Assembly (NCBI RefSeq): GCF_024300625.1
Contig: NZ_CP101322.1
Location: forward strand, 633,992-697,991
Source of the DNA: Halovivax gelatinilyticus
Lineage (GTDB): Archaea > Halobacteriota > Halobacteria > Halobacteriales > Natrialbaceae
Length of the DNA stretch: 64,000 nucleotides
Reading direction: 5' to 3'
Position 1 is the stretch's first letter. Each line of letters begins with the position of its first letter. The notes beneath the pieces were generated by a model. That model had not been told where the DNA came from. It saw nothing but the letters and a program-made list of their open reading frames with translations, and did not search any database. Below, one piece after another: positions 16,675-24,469 of the stretch. The position numbers and the translations under genes were made by a program.

Positions 16675-16860
16675 ACTCTCGACCAGCGTGACGGCGTGAC
16701 TCCCTGTGGAATGTGTCGCCAGAGGCTCGCCGAATTCTGCGAGGCGGATCTCGTCGTCGGCTGCGACGAAGATGACGACGAATCGGGCGAACCGATCGTT
16801 GCGGAGTACACCCTGGGCGAGTGGCTTCCCGCAGCGATGAGCCAGGAGTACCTGAAGTGA
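16675..16860 (+). pseudogene. 3' fragment of cdd
   Basis: This encodes DQRDGVTPCGMC through EYLK and a stop, in frame with and about 91 percent identical at DNA level to the end of the intact cdd (14847-15026). The 5' two thirds of the gene, including the HAEE motif, are absent. Differences such as GEWLPAAMSQEYLK versus GELLPAAMNQEYLE show that the copies diverged in separate lineages or are old. Confidence 0.85.
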
Positions 16861-16966
16861 AACGGCGCTACGCGATCGATTCGAGGGCGGATTCGAGTTG
16901 ATCTCGTAGAATCGTCCGGTGACAGCGCTTTTTCGCCGTGTTCTCGAAACAGACCAGCGTGATCGA
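16675..16966. repeat. Right copy of the direct duplication flanking the island
   Basis: Partner of 14847-15138. It carries the cdd 3' fragment and continues into the intact DUF488 gene. Similarity ends just after GTGATCGA (16959-16966), the same point where the left copy (15131-15138) changes into island sequence. Confidence 0.85.
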
Positions 16967-17326
16967 CTCGCCGCTTCGTAGTCGTTCTACGAGCGCATCG
17001 ATCGCCTCACCGGCCGTGTCCGACGATTCGAGGTAGGTACGGTATCGCTCGGCGAAACCGGTTTGCTCCCAGGCGGCGTTGTGCGCCTCCTCGCCACAGA
17101 TCCCGCCCCGTTTGAGGTCGTCCTCCGCTCGTTTCGTCTCCTCGAGGAGTTCGCGCGGCGGGCCGAGTGCGGGGACGTTCTCGTCCACGGCGGCGTGAAA
17201 CCAGGGCGTCGGGTTGCACACGACGCCGACGCGCGTCGTCTCCGGTGGCAACTCCGCGAGGTCGTGCTGGAGCGCGGCGACGTAGGTGTCAAAAAGCGAC
17301 CCGGTACCTGCGTTCGAATCCGCCAT
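16868..17326 (-). CDS. DUF488 family protein
   Basis: A 152-residue protein. The C-terminal part ITLVCFENTAKKRCHRTIL carries the conserved C-x-E and CHR motif of the DUF488 family, and the N-terminal part has GVVCNPTPWFH. Family members are uncharacterised cytosolic proteins; the conserved Cys, His and Arg suggest an active site. The start ATG at 17326 lies 25 nt from a TATATA element, so the mRNA should be leaderless. The frame is open further upstream but into promoter DNA. Its 3' end is duplicated at 15052-15138. Confidence 0.82.
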   Translation of the reverse strand: MADSNAGTGSLFDTYVAALQHDLAELPPETTRVGVVCNPTPWFHAAVDENVPALGPPRELLEETKRAEDDLKRGGICGEEAHNAAWEQTGFAERYRTYLESSDTAGEAIDALVERLRSGESITLVCFENTAKKRCHRTILRDQLESALESIA

Positions 17327-17350
17327 CACCGAACGTTCGTCCGGGGCAAG

Positions 17351-17356
17351 TATATA
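17351..17356. promoter_or_regulatory. Shared TATATA box for two divergent leaderless genes
   Basis: The palindrome TATATA lies almost exactly midway between the DUF488 start (17326) and the nucleoside phosphorylase start (17382): 25 and 26 nt away. Both distances equal the usual TATA-to-start spacing in haloarchaea, so one box could drive leaderless transcription in both directions. Confidence 0.6.
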
Positions 17357-17381
17357 CACCGGGGCGAGAAATCTCGCCACC

Positions 17382-18227
17382 ATGACCGACGACGCCTCCG
17401 AACCCCACCGCGCCCACAGCGAGGACCCGAACGCCGAGGTTCAGTACCACCTCGAAGTCGGTCCGGACGACGTCGCCGACCGCGTCCTCCTGCCGGGCAA
17501 CCCAGAGCGCATCGAGAAAGTCGTCGCCTGCTGGGACGACCACGCCGAAGTCGCCCACCACCGCGAGTACCGCACCGCGACCGGCTCGTTCGAGGGCACG
17601 CCGATCTCGGTCACCTCGACGGGGATCGGCAGTCCCTCCGCGGCGATCGCCGTCGAGGAACTCGCCCGCGTCGGCTGCGACACGTTCGTCCGCGTCGGCT
17701 CCTGCGGGGCCATCCAACCGGGCGTCTCCGTCGGCGACCTCGTCATCACGACCGGCGCGGTCCGTCAGGAGGGAACCAGCGACGAGTACGTCCGCGAAGA
17801 CTACCCCGCCGTCGCCGACTACGAGGTGGTGAGCGCGCTCGTCGCCGCCGCAGAGCGACTGGGCTACGACTATCACACCGGCCTGACGGCGAGCACCGAC
17901 TCCTTCTACGCCGGCCAGGGTCGATCGGGACTCGACGGCTTCGAGGCCGCCGGCTCCGAGACGCTCGTCGAGGAGCTCCAGGCCGTCAACGTCACCAACG
18001 TCGAGATGGAAGCCAGCGCAATCCTCACGCTCGCGAACGTGTACGGTCTGCGGGCGGGCGCCGTCTGTACCGTCTACGCCGACCGCGACGGCGGCGAGTT
18101 CTCGGTGACCGGCGAATCGAGAGCCGCCGAAACCGCCTCGCTCGCTATTCATCTACTCCGCCGGATGGACGAGCGGAAAGCCGAGGCCGGCGTCGATCGC
18201 TGGCACGCCGGGCTCTCGATCGAGTGA
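17382..18227 (+). CDS. udp: Nucleoside phosphorylase (uridine phosphorylase type)
   Basis: A 281-residue PNP/UDP family enzyme that splits nucleosides with phosphate into base and ribose 1-phosphate. Motifs include LLPGNPERIEKV, STGIGSPSAAIAVEEL, RVGSCGAIQPGV (phosphate and ribose site), TDSFYAGQGR (pyrimidine-type base pocket) and NVEMEASAILTLA (ribose-binding Glu-Met-Glu). The order matches uridine phosphorylases better than purine enzymes. With cdd 2.4 kb upstream it forms a pyrimidine salvage neighbourhood. Confidence 0.87.
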   Translation: MTDDASEPHRAHSEDPNAEVQYHLEVGPDDVADRVLLPGNPERIEKVVACWDDHAEVAHHREYRTATGSFEGTPISVTSTGIGSPSAAIAVEELARVGCDTFVRVGSCGAIQPGVSVGDLVITTGAVRQEGTSDEYVREDYPAVADYEVVSALVAAAERLGYDYHTGLTASTDSFYAGQGRSGLDGFEAAGSETLVEELQAVNVTNVEMEASAILTLANVYGLRAGAVCTVYADRDGGEFSVTGESRAAETASLAIHLLRRMDERKAEAGVDRWHAGLSIE

Positions 18228-18398
18228 GGAACGAACACAATACGACGAGACGAGTGACAGAGACGCGCGGTGGAACAGGCCCTGGGTCGAATTAGTTGAG
18301 GGAAACACTACGATAAGGTTCTCCTCAATCAAGCGTCTACCCTTCGACGACGGGTTTTGGCAGAAACCGGGTATCGCCATCGACGGTTTCGGAGAGAG

Positions 18399-18848
18399 TT
18401 ACGCGATCGCGGTGTCGTCAGGAACGACGGCGAATCCGAGCGTTCGAAAGTCGTCGGGATCGAAGGTGAAAACGTGCCCGATATCGTATTGAAGGGCGAT
18501 TGCACCGCCCAGGTGATCGAAGAATGCGATCTTCTGATCGTCGTACCGAACAAAACAGTCGTGTGCTGCGTCGAAGGTCGTCTCGTCGACGGGTAATACG
18601 TTGATCGTTTCCGAGGTACGAATCTCTTCCAGCGTCGAGACGGCCTGGCGGTGGCCCTTCCGATAGAGGATTACCGTCGCGAGTTCGGCGAGTACGTACC
18701 GGCTCGTGAACACCGGCCCGAACTGGTCGCCCCCCTGAATCACATCGAACACCGCCTCCGCCCGCGCATGGTTATCGTCGTCTTCGACGTAGGCCGCATA
18801 GAAACCGCCCGTATCGACGAATAAGGGAGCCGGTGTTCCCGAACTCAT
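18399..18848 (-). CDS. vapC: VapC-type PIN-domain toxin
   Basis: A 149-residue PIN-domain protein, expected to be a magnesium-dependent RNase of the VapC toxin family. The four acidic positions of a PIN active site are visible: Asp12 (LFVDTGGF), Glu55 (VLAELATV), Asp111 (FFDHLGGAIAL) and Asp130 (FTFDPDDF). It starts within the stop codon of the upstream winged-helix gene (4-nt overlap ATGA), the normal arrangement antitoxin first, toxin second. Targets are not predictable. Confidence 0.85.
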   Translation of the reverse strand: MSSGTPAPLFVDTGGFYAAYVEDDDNHARAEAVFDVIQGGDQFGPVFTSRYVLAELATVILYRKGHRQAVSTLEEIRTSETINVLPVDETTFDAAHDCFVRYDDQKIAFFDHLGGAIALQYDIGHVFTFDPDDFRTLGFAVVPDDTAIA

Positions 18849-19216
18849 GTGGGGTTGCCTACAGCCCCGCCGTACAGAATTTCATCGATACGTTCGGATG
18901 TGTCCGCTGGGTCACCAGCTTCGAAGGTCGTTCGTTCGAATATCGGATCATCGGTGTTCACGTCGGACGGTTTCGACGCGTTTTCGCCGTCGGCAAGCCA
19001 CCACACGACGGCACGACCACCGACCTTCGCCTTCTCGAGTGCGCCGTCGTCGGCCAGTTGCTGCAACCGTCGGTAGGCCTGCGACCGATCGAGGTGGTAG
19101 TGGTCAGCGATTGATCGTGCCGTCTGGAACGGGCGATCGGCACGTGAAAAGTACGCGAGAAGGGACTCGTCACTGACGGTCTGGGAGAACGTTCCACGAT
19201 CGTTCCGTTCGCTCAT
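18845..19216 (-). CDS. Winged-helix antitoxin partner of VapC
   Basis: A 123-residue protein with a winged-helix domain at about residues 15-75 (SLLAYFSRADRPFQTARSIA, then DRSQAYRRLQQLADDGALEK). A C-terminal acidic tail ends in ERIDEILYG, which may wrap around the toxin. It overlaps vapC by 4 nt. It is not an AbrB or RHH antitoxin, but haloarchaeal VapC genes are often paired with such HTH proteins. The direct repeats just upstream are probable autoregulatory sites. Start ATG 19216 is chosen because the upstream extension covers the promoter. Confidence 0.75.
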   Translation of the reverse strand: MSERNDRGTFSQTVSDESLLAYFSRADRPFQTARSIADHYHLDRSQAYRRLQQLADDGALEKAKVGGRAVVWWLADGENASKPSDVNTDDPIFERTTFEAGDPADTSERIDEILYGGAVGNPT

Positions 19217-19224
19217 ACCACTCA

Positions 19225-19265
19225 CTTCGTAGTGTAAGGTGTTAAGTTGTGCCCTTCGTAGTGTA
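19225..19265 (-). promoter_or_regulatory. Candidate operator: two direct repeats upstream of the antitoxin
   Basis: CTTCGTAGTGTA occurs at 19225-19236 and again at 19254-19265, identical 12-mers 29 bp apart in the same orientation, directly before the antitoxin start (19216). They bracket the expected promoter, so binding by the winged-helix protein would repress its own operon. Confidence 0.55.
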
Positions 19266-19407
19266 CCGGGTACGGAGCAGCACCTATCCCTTGCAACGGA
19301 AACCGACGACATCGAGTGGAGGATGTCGAACAGACGAATCGACCGCCACGCGACCCCCTATCCGCTCTCGGAAAAGCGACCTCGTATGAATCGGAATGGG
19401 CGACCAC

Positions 19408-20172
19408 TCACTCTCTGACCTTCACGATCCCTTCTTCGAACACCTGTCGGTTGGGAATGACGTACTCCTCGTCGTCGGACTCGACGATCGTCACGAAGAT
19501 GTCTACTTCCTGAACGATACCCGATCGGTCGCCGACGCGAATGCGGTCGCCGATGCCGTACGGTTGATTGAGCAGCAGGTAGATCCCGACCGCGCTCGAG
19601 ACGAGAAAGTCCTTGAACGCGTAGGCGCCGACGATGACCAGACCCGCCGTGTAGACGACGAGGAGGATCATCAGCGCGGTGACGTGCACGCCGACTTGCG
19701 ACAGCGCGATGAGGATGACGACGTAGAGAATCGAGTACTTCACCACCTTCGGGATGATCGACGCCTCGGGGAGCTTGACGCTTCGGAGGTACTCGCCGAC
19801 GACGAGTTCGGCCTTATCGGCGATAATAAACCCGATGACCAGGACGAGGACGGCGATGAACACCTGCGGGAGAAAGAGCGTCACGTCCGCCCAGAACTGA
19901 TCGGTATCGAGCAACTGGGCGATGTGGATCGCCGTCAGCGCCGCGATGCCGTAGATAAACCACGAGCTCAGGCGAGCGACGATCTGCACCGTCGAGGTCC
20001 CGAGGCTCTGGGCGCTTCGCTCGAACGGCGTCCCCTCGACGGCGTCCGGAACGCCGGCGGCGGTCAGCAACTCCCTGTTCAACCGGCCGACGATCAACCC
20101 GACGATGATGCCGAGTACCAGGACGGCCACGGCGATGACGGCCGGTTCCTCGACGAACGCCTGTGCGTCCAT
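19408..20172 (-). CDS. MscS-family small-conductance mechanosensitive channel
   Basis: A 254-residue membrane protein. Four to five hydrophobic segments (about 12-30, 65-85, 100-120, 140-160, 167-185) precede the MscS beta domain: KDFLVSSAVGIYLLLNQPYG, then IGDRIRVGDRSGIVQEVDIF and IPNRQVFEEGIV. The domain is cut short after the beta barrel, as in many haloarchaeal MscS-like proteins. It should release solutes on hypo-osmotic shock. It starts one base after the dacZ stop (TGATATG), so it is translated from the dacZ message. Confidence 0.88.
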   Translation of the reverse strand: MDAQAFVEEPAVIAVAVLVLGIIVGLIVGRLNRELLTAAGVPDAVEGTPFERSAQSLGTSTVQIVARLSSWFIYGIAALTAIHIAQLLDTDQFWADVTLFLPQVFIAVLVLVIGFIIADKAELVVGEYLRSVKLPEASIIPKVVKYSILYVVILIALSQVGVHVTALMILLVVYTAGLVIVGAYAFKDFLVSSAVGIYLLLNQPYGIGDRIRVGDRSGIVQEVDIFVTIVESDDEEYVIPNRQVFEEGIVKVRE

Positions 20173-20173
20173 A

Positions 20174-20986
20174 TCAATACGCCTCCGGGTCGACCTCCAG
20201 GATTAGTTCACCGGCTTTGAATGCCCGCACCATGCCGTCGCTCTCGGAGAGGGCCACGGCGATCGAGTTCGTATCGCGGGTGATCGCCCCGGCCGCCATG
20301 TGTCTGGCGCCCAGACCCTTCGGCAGGTCGACGCCCTCCGCGGCGGGTTCGAGATACCGATAGGCGGAGACGATCTTTCCGGAATCGGAGATGACGAACG
20401 CCCCGTCGAGTCGCGAGAACTCCTTTAGCATGACCGTCACGATCGGGTCGCCGACGTGGACGTGTGACTTCTCGAACGGGTTGTACGACAGCGGGCGGGA
20501 CTTGTTCATCACGTTCCCCGCGTCGCCGACGACGAACAGCGCGCCCACCGGTTTACCCTTCTGTCCTTTCTTTCCGAGGTTGATCGCGACTTCGAGGACG
20601 GCCTTGATCACCTCCGGATCGGCTCGCGACTTCGCGAAGAGACCGTAGAGTCCGTGCTGGTCGTCGGCGTCGGCGCGTACGCGCGAGACGGTGTCGATGC
20701 CGTCGTCGAAGACGCTCGTCGCACACGCGAGGACGTCGCCGTCGTCGATGACGCCCTGTTCGAGCGCGCCTTCGAGACCGAAGCGCACCCGCTCCGTGAC
20801 GTCGGCGAATTCGAGCGGCAGTTCGACGAACGGATCGGCGCCGACGGTGTTGTCGGTGCCGATGGTGATGATGTCTAGGTCTTCGAGGTCGGCGAATCGC
20901 TCGTAGTACGACCCGCTCGGGGAGAACAACACGAGCGCGTCGACGTTCTCGTAGATATCCCCGAATACGTCGTCCAACCCGTCCAT
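20174..20986 (-). CDS. dacZ: Diadenylate cyclase DacZ
   Basis: A 270-residue enzyme that makes cyclic di-AMP from two ATP. The C-terminal DAC domain (about 120-260) has the DGA motif (194-196) and the second active-site motif GARHMAA (228-230, where many DisA-type proteins have RHR). The N-terminal 110 residues form the domain typical of archaeal DacZ. In Haloferax volcanii DacZ is essential and c-di-AMP is linked to osmotic balance; co-transcription with an MscS-like channel here fits. A TATA-like GCTTATTCG about 25 nt upstream of 20986 suggests a leaderless mRNA. Confidence 0.9.
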   Translation of the reverse strand: MDGLDDVFGDIYENVDALVLFSPSGSYYERFADLEDLDIITIGTDNTVGADPFVELPLEFADVTERVRFGLEGALEQGVIDDGDVLACATSVFDDGIDTVSRVRADADDQHGLYGLFAKSRADPEVIKAVLEVAINLGKKGQKGKPVGALFVVGDAGNVMNKSRPLSYNPFEKSHVHVGDPIVTVMLKEFSRLDGAFVISDSGKIVSAYRYLEPAAEGVDLPKGLGARHMAAGAITRDTNSIAVALSESDGMVRAFKAGELILEVDPEAY

Positions 20987-21194
20987 TGGTACTACAACCC
21001 GGTTGCGCTCGAATAAGCGTTTGGGAGCGTCGTCTGACGAGCGTCGTGCAACTGTGGGCCTTCTGAGAGAATCAGAGTCGGCGTCTAAGTAGTTGCGACT
21101 GTGCGTCGATGGCCGTCGCTACGGGGCGTAGCGTTCGAAGAAATGAAATCGCACCGCGGGTCGGAGGAATACTCCGATGGTTTAGCGTGTCGAC

Positions 21195-23447
21195 TTAGTC
21201 CATGCGGCGCAGGGCCAGCATGGCAGCGCTGAGGAGCGCGACGAGGGCGACAGCGACGCCGAAGCCGGGCGTTCCGTCATCGTCGTCATCGTCGTCGTCA
21301 TCGTCATCTTCAGGCGCGTGGTCGTCACCTTCGTCGTCCTGTCCGTCGTCGGATGGTGGCTGCTCTTCTTCGTCAGCCACGGTCAGGACGCCGGAGTCAG
21401 AGTCGTCGTCAGTCTCGACTTCCCACTCGATGTCGCCTTCGGCGGCGGTGTCGAAGTCGTGGCTGAAGTCGGTCGAGTCGCCGGATTCGAGTTCAACGTC
21501 CTCGGAGACGACTTCCTCACCAGCGACGGTGACCGTAACCGTACCTTCGGCCGTTCCAGCGCCGGTGTTGGTGATCGTCACGTCGAGCGTGGCGTCGTCA
21601 CCAGTCTCGACTTCCGCAGGAGCGTTAGCGGAGATGCCGAGGAATGGGTCGTCACCGACTTCTCCGATGAGACCTTCGGCTTGCGCAGATGGGCCATCGA
21701 CTTCGGCCGCGGAGAGGTCGAATTCAACGTCTTCAATCTGTCCGCTGAAGTCCATTGCAGCCGTCCACGTTCCATCTGCTTCGACTTCCGTATCAGCTGG
21801 GATGTAGAACGGGTGTGGCTCGCCTGCTTCCGCCTCAAGTTCGATGATTGCACCAGGTGCTGCATTCGAAGTGCCGGTGATCTCTTGGCCTTCGTCGGCA
21901 GCGACCTCGAAGAGTTCCTCATCGAAGGCGAGCGTTCGCTCTTCGACGGTAAACATGTCCTCGAAGGACTGGGCTTCAGCCGCGTACGGGTTCGCCTCAT
22001 CGAAAGCTTCCTCAGAGGCGTCAGCGACCATGTTCAGGTCAACGTCGAAGCCGAATCCTTCCTCAGCACCGGTTTCTTCACCGGTCTCGAAGAAGATAAC
22101 GGCTCGTTCGTCATCTTCGGACCACTCATCGAATTCATCAACGTCAAGACTCTCTGGTTCCGCGTTGAATCCAGCGTTGTTCTGTACGACGGTAAGGTTG
22201 AACGGATTATCGACAGCGAAGAATCCGTTGCCTTTGATCTCAACTGCCACGTAGTCGCCTGCAGCGACCGTGCCGTCAGCTTCGGCTCCGTACTCATCGA
22301 GGGTATCAACATCGTCGTCATTGACGACGTAAGTGGTGACGTCCTCGATGGCGCCGTTACTGAAGCGGAAGACACCGCGGTCGTGGCGGTCATCCTCGTC
22401 CTCGTGGTACAGGTTCATGTCGAAGCTGTTGGTCCACTCGTTGTAGACTTCGAGCTGGGTTGCTGCGTCCCAGTCTGCACCTTCAGTGACTTCGAAGTTA
22501 CCGTTCTCTGTCGTGGCGATATCATCGTCATCACCGGTTCCGAGTTTGGTCGTGTCGATATCGATCTCGACATCCTCATCGTCGTCAGCTCCCGTGAGCT
22601 CACCTTTGAGGACCGTGATTGGGTCATCTTCGCCTTCAGGCGTCCAGTCAATCGATAGGATTGCGCGGTCGGTGTTATCGAGTTCGAGCGTCACCGTGTT
22701 TTGGTCACCGAGAATACCCTCTGCGACGCCAGTGCCGGAGAAGCTAACGTGCGCATCGTCCTCATCGAGGACCTCGATGCTAAAGTCATCCTCAGCGACG
22801 GTGTCGGCAGCACTCACGGTGAAGTTGTATTCACCGGCTGCGACTTCGTCGAAGTCAACGTTAACGGTCTCGTCGTTGCCGAGATCGGCGACAACTGCAA
22901 CGTCATTACCGTCCGCGTCCTCTCCGAGATCAGCGCCTTCGATCATGCCTGCGAGATCGTCAGCGTCGAAGTCTTCGCTGGTGATCTCAGCGTCGTAGCC
23001 GGAGCGGTCGGACTCGATCGAGACGTCTGCGTCACCGTCAGGTGCGACGGATTCGTCAAGCGCGGTCGCGACGATGGTCTGTCCACGGATGTCGATTTCA
23101 GCGGTTTCGCCATCGTGGCTGACCTCGTACGTACCTGGTCCGAGGAACTGGCTGGCCGTGTTCAGCGTAGCGACGCCTTCGTCGATGCTCAGTTCAGTAC
23201 CTCGATCGCCATCGACTTCGCTGACGTCAACAACCCCGTCATCTGACAGGGCTTCTTCATTGATCTGATCGAACTCTACCACTTCGCCTTCGTAGAAGTT
23301 GTCGCCGTCCGAGATGGTGACTGGGTCATCATCTGCGGCAACGGAGCCGGCAAACGCAGCCGACATAGCAACAACGGACAGCACCATAAGCGCGGCCAGG
23401 AACACTGCCTGTCCCTTTTCGCGGAATGATGTCGTATTGCGTGTCAT
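21195..23447 (-). CDS. csg: S-layer glycoprotein with PGF-CTERM anchor
   Basis: A 750-residue major cell-surface protein. A signal peptide (about 1-38, hydrophobic core FLAALMVLSVVAMSAAFAG) is followed by a large Asp/Glu-rich ectodomain with beta-rich repeats; NFT and NLT are possible N-glycosylation sites. The end has a Thr-poor stalk, a run of eleven Asp, then TPGFGVAVALVALLSAAMLA and RRMD: the PGF-CTERM signal that archaeosortase ArtA removes while lipid is attached. It is shorter than the Haloferax and Halobacterium proteins. Very even codon use suggests high expression. The long open frame on the opposite strand is an artefact of GAC/GTC-rich codons. Confidence 0.92.
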   Translation of the reverse strand: MTRNTTSFREKGQAVFLAALMVLSVVAMSAAFAGSVAADDDPVTISDGDNFYEGEVVEFDQINEEALSDDGVVDVSEVDGDRGTELSIDEGVATLNTASQFLGPGTYEVSHDGETAEIDIRGQTIVATALDESVAPDGDADVSIESDRSGYDAEITSEDFDADDLAGMIEGADLGEDADGNDVAVVADLGNDETVNVDFDEVAAGEYNFTVSAADTVAEDDFSIEVLDEDDAHVSFSGTGVAEGILGDQNTVTLELDNTDRAILSIDWTPEGEDDPITVLKGELTGADDDEDVEIDIDTTKLGTGDDDDIATTENGNFEVTEGADWDAATQLEVYNEWTNSFDMNLYHEDEDDRHDRGVFRFSNGAIEDVTTYVVNDDDVDTLDEYGAEADGTVAAGDYVAVEIKGNGFFAVDNPFNLTVVQNNAGFNAEPESLDVDEFDEWSEDDERAVIFFETGEETGAEEGFGFDVDLNMVADASEEAFDEANPYAAEAQSFEDMFTVEERTLAFDEELFEVAADEGQEITGTSNAAPGAIIELEAEAGEPHPFYIPADTEVEADGTWTAAMDFSGQIEDVEFDLSAAEVDGPSAQAEGLIGEVGDDPFLGISANAPAEVETGDDATLDVTITNTGAGTAEGTVTVTVAGEEVVSEDVELESGDSTDFSHDFDTAAEGDIEWEVETDDDSDSGVLTVADEEEQPPSDDGQDDEGDDHAPEDDDDDDDDDDDGTPGFGVAVALVALLSAAMLALRRMD

Positions 23448-23887
23448 GTATTATGTTATGTTGTGTTAGTTCGCGTGTTGCGGTCGATGCACCGGGTAGC
23501 GTTCACGTCTCCACCAGCCCGGCGCGGGTGGATTCGCTTATCGGCCTCCCGGGTAGGGGTACCCTATCCTTACTAACGACCCGTAATAAGTTTTCTAGTT
23601 TCGGATTGTCAGTCCTGATGATGCGTAAGCGGGTGTTACCCCCCGAAGAACCCCCGAAATCGGCGTATTTCCATCGGTTTGGGATTTTCCAGCGACTGCC
23701 ATTTATATACCCTATTCCGTGTCGGGGCGTTGAACAGTTCCGGTAGTCCGATATTACAGCGATTTCGGCCGATGAGCCATAGCGATTTCGCTCGAAGGGT
23801 GGTCGACAATAGCGGCTTACCCACGCGCGAAGAACAATTATTTCATTGAGCGTCAGTCACATCGCCAGCGTCAATCGGCGGTCGTCG
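23448..23887 (-). promoter_or_regulatory. Long upstream region of the S-layer gene with two candidate promoters
   Basis: No gene is supported in these 440 bases. On the leftward strand a TATA-like CTTATTA (23584-23590) would start an mRNA near 23563 with a leader of about 115 nt, in line with the long leaders known for haloarchaeal S-layer genes. A stronger box, TATATAAA (about 23702-23709), lies 255 nt from the start codon and could be a distal promoter or serve another transcript. The leader contains the palindrome GGGTACCC. Confidence 0.5.
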
Positions 23888-24157
23888 TCAGAAGTCGAGC
23901 ACCATCACCCGACAGCCACAGGGTGAAAGGACGTGTGCGTCCGGCCCCGAGGAGGTGACTCCGAACACCGGATAGTGACACTTCGGACACCGATCGTCCG
24001 TCGGCAGCGCCTCGTCCGGCACGGAAGCCATGTCGACGTCCGCCAGCTCGCGCGGATCGACAGTCCCCCCGTCGTGCCGGTCGAGGACTGACGCCTCGTC
24101 GTCGGACGCCGCCGCTGGCGTCGCGTCCGAGGCCGATTCCGCGTCTCGATCGCTCAT
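23888..24157 (-). CDS. Small zinc-binding protein
   Basis: An 89-residue protein. The first 50 residues are acidic and Ala/Ser-rich, probably disordered. The C-terminal 40 hold CPKCHYPVFGV and SPCGCRVMVLDF, a four-cysteine zinc ribbon. It is a typical conserved haloarchaeal small zinc protein without known function. The start at 24157 (MSDRDAES) is chosen over upstream in-frame starts because the preceding residues look non-coding and Arg-rich. Confidence 0.65.
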   Translation of the reverse strand: MSDRDAESASDATPAAASDDEASVLDRHDGGTVDPRELADVDMASVPDEALPTDDRCPKCHYPVFGVTSSGPDAHVLSPCGCRVMVLDF

Positions 24158-24276
24158 CCACCCACCCCAGCAGGTAGAACGCGACCGATGGACGACGCCG
24201 GGAGTGGCCGCTGTCCGTGCGGGTTCTCGGCGTCGCGAAGAACATACCATCGTCGTAACTGTCGATACCGCGGGCG

Positions 24277-24420
24277 TGCGAGACCTTTTTGTCTCGTGGG
24301 CGGATACGCAAACATGGCTTCAATTCCATTCTAGGGTTGGAAGCCACGTCCTGGGTGTTGGCGCACCCGGGGCATTTTTCGTGCGTGCCCCCGCGCGTCG
24401 TGAGCACGTGGCTTCCATGT
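24277..24420 (-). ncRNA. Candidate structured RNA (multi-hairpin element)
   Basis: This intergenic segment is dense in exact inverted repeats. An 11-bp stem joins GGAAGCCACGT (24339-24349) and ACGTGGCTTCC (24406-24416) and encloses two hairpins: GGGTG-6 nt-CACCC (24353-24368) and GGGGCA-11 nt-TGCCCC (24369-24391). Outer arms ACATGG (24312-24317) and CCATGT (24415-24420) also pair. GAAGCCA (24340-24346) could instead pair with TGGCTTC (24315-24321), giving an alternative fold. A separate hairpin CGAGAC-CTTTTT-GTCTCG lies at 24279-24296. A TATA-like element at 24435-24448 sits about 25 nt from the leftward RNA start near 24420. The strand is a guess, and it matches no RNA class I know. Confidence 0.4.
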
Positions 24421-24434
24421 ACGGGTAGAATGTG

Positions 24435-24448
24435 AAATAATATATAGC
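24435..24448. promoter_or_regulatory. AT-rich box between candidate RNA and HTH gene
   Basis: AAATAATATATAGC is a good archaeal TATA element. It is about 25 nt from the left-going RNA start proposed near 24420 and about 25 nt from the rightward ATG at 24470, so it could serve either or both directions. Confidence 0.45.
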
Positions 24449-24469
24449 TACTGGTTGGTAGAGATTGAT

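Noticed and set aside
17308-17322. tRNA T-loop-like GTTCGAATCC
   Set aside because: It lies in the 5' end of the DUF488 gene and no acceptor, D or anticodon stems surround it. Other GGTTCGAA matches (30244, 38707) are inside genes.
18153-18380. Leftward 75-codon frame between the phosphorylase and vapC genes
   Set aside because: It is partly antisense to the phosphorylase gene and has no acidic bias or recognisable motif.
21318-22658. 446-codon rightward open frame inside the S-layer gene
   Set aside because: It is the complement of GAC/GAG/GTC-rich codons, gives a Val/Phe/Asp mixture with no domain, and the S-layer gene on the other strand is beyond doubt.
24319-24346. CRISPR-repeat-like sequence starting GCTTCAAT
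   Set aside because: It resembles haloarchaeal repeat ends (GCTTCAAT...GGGTT) but occurs once, with no spaced copies; it is better explained as part of the hairpin cluster.
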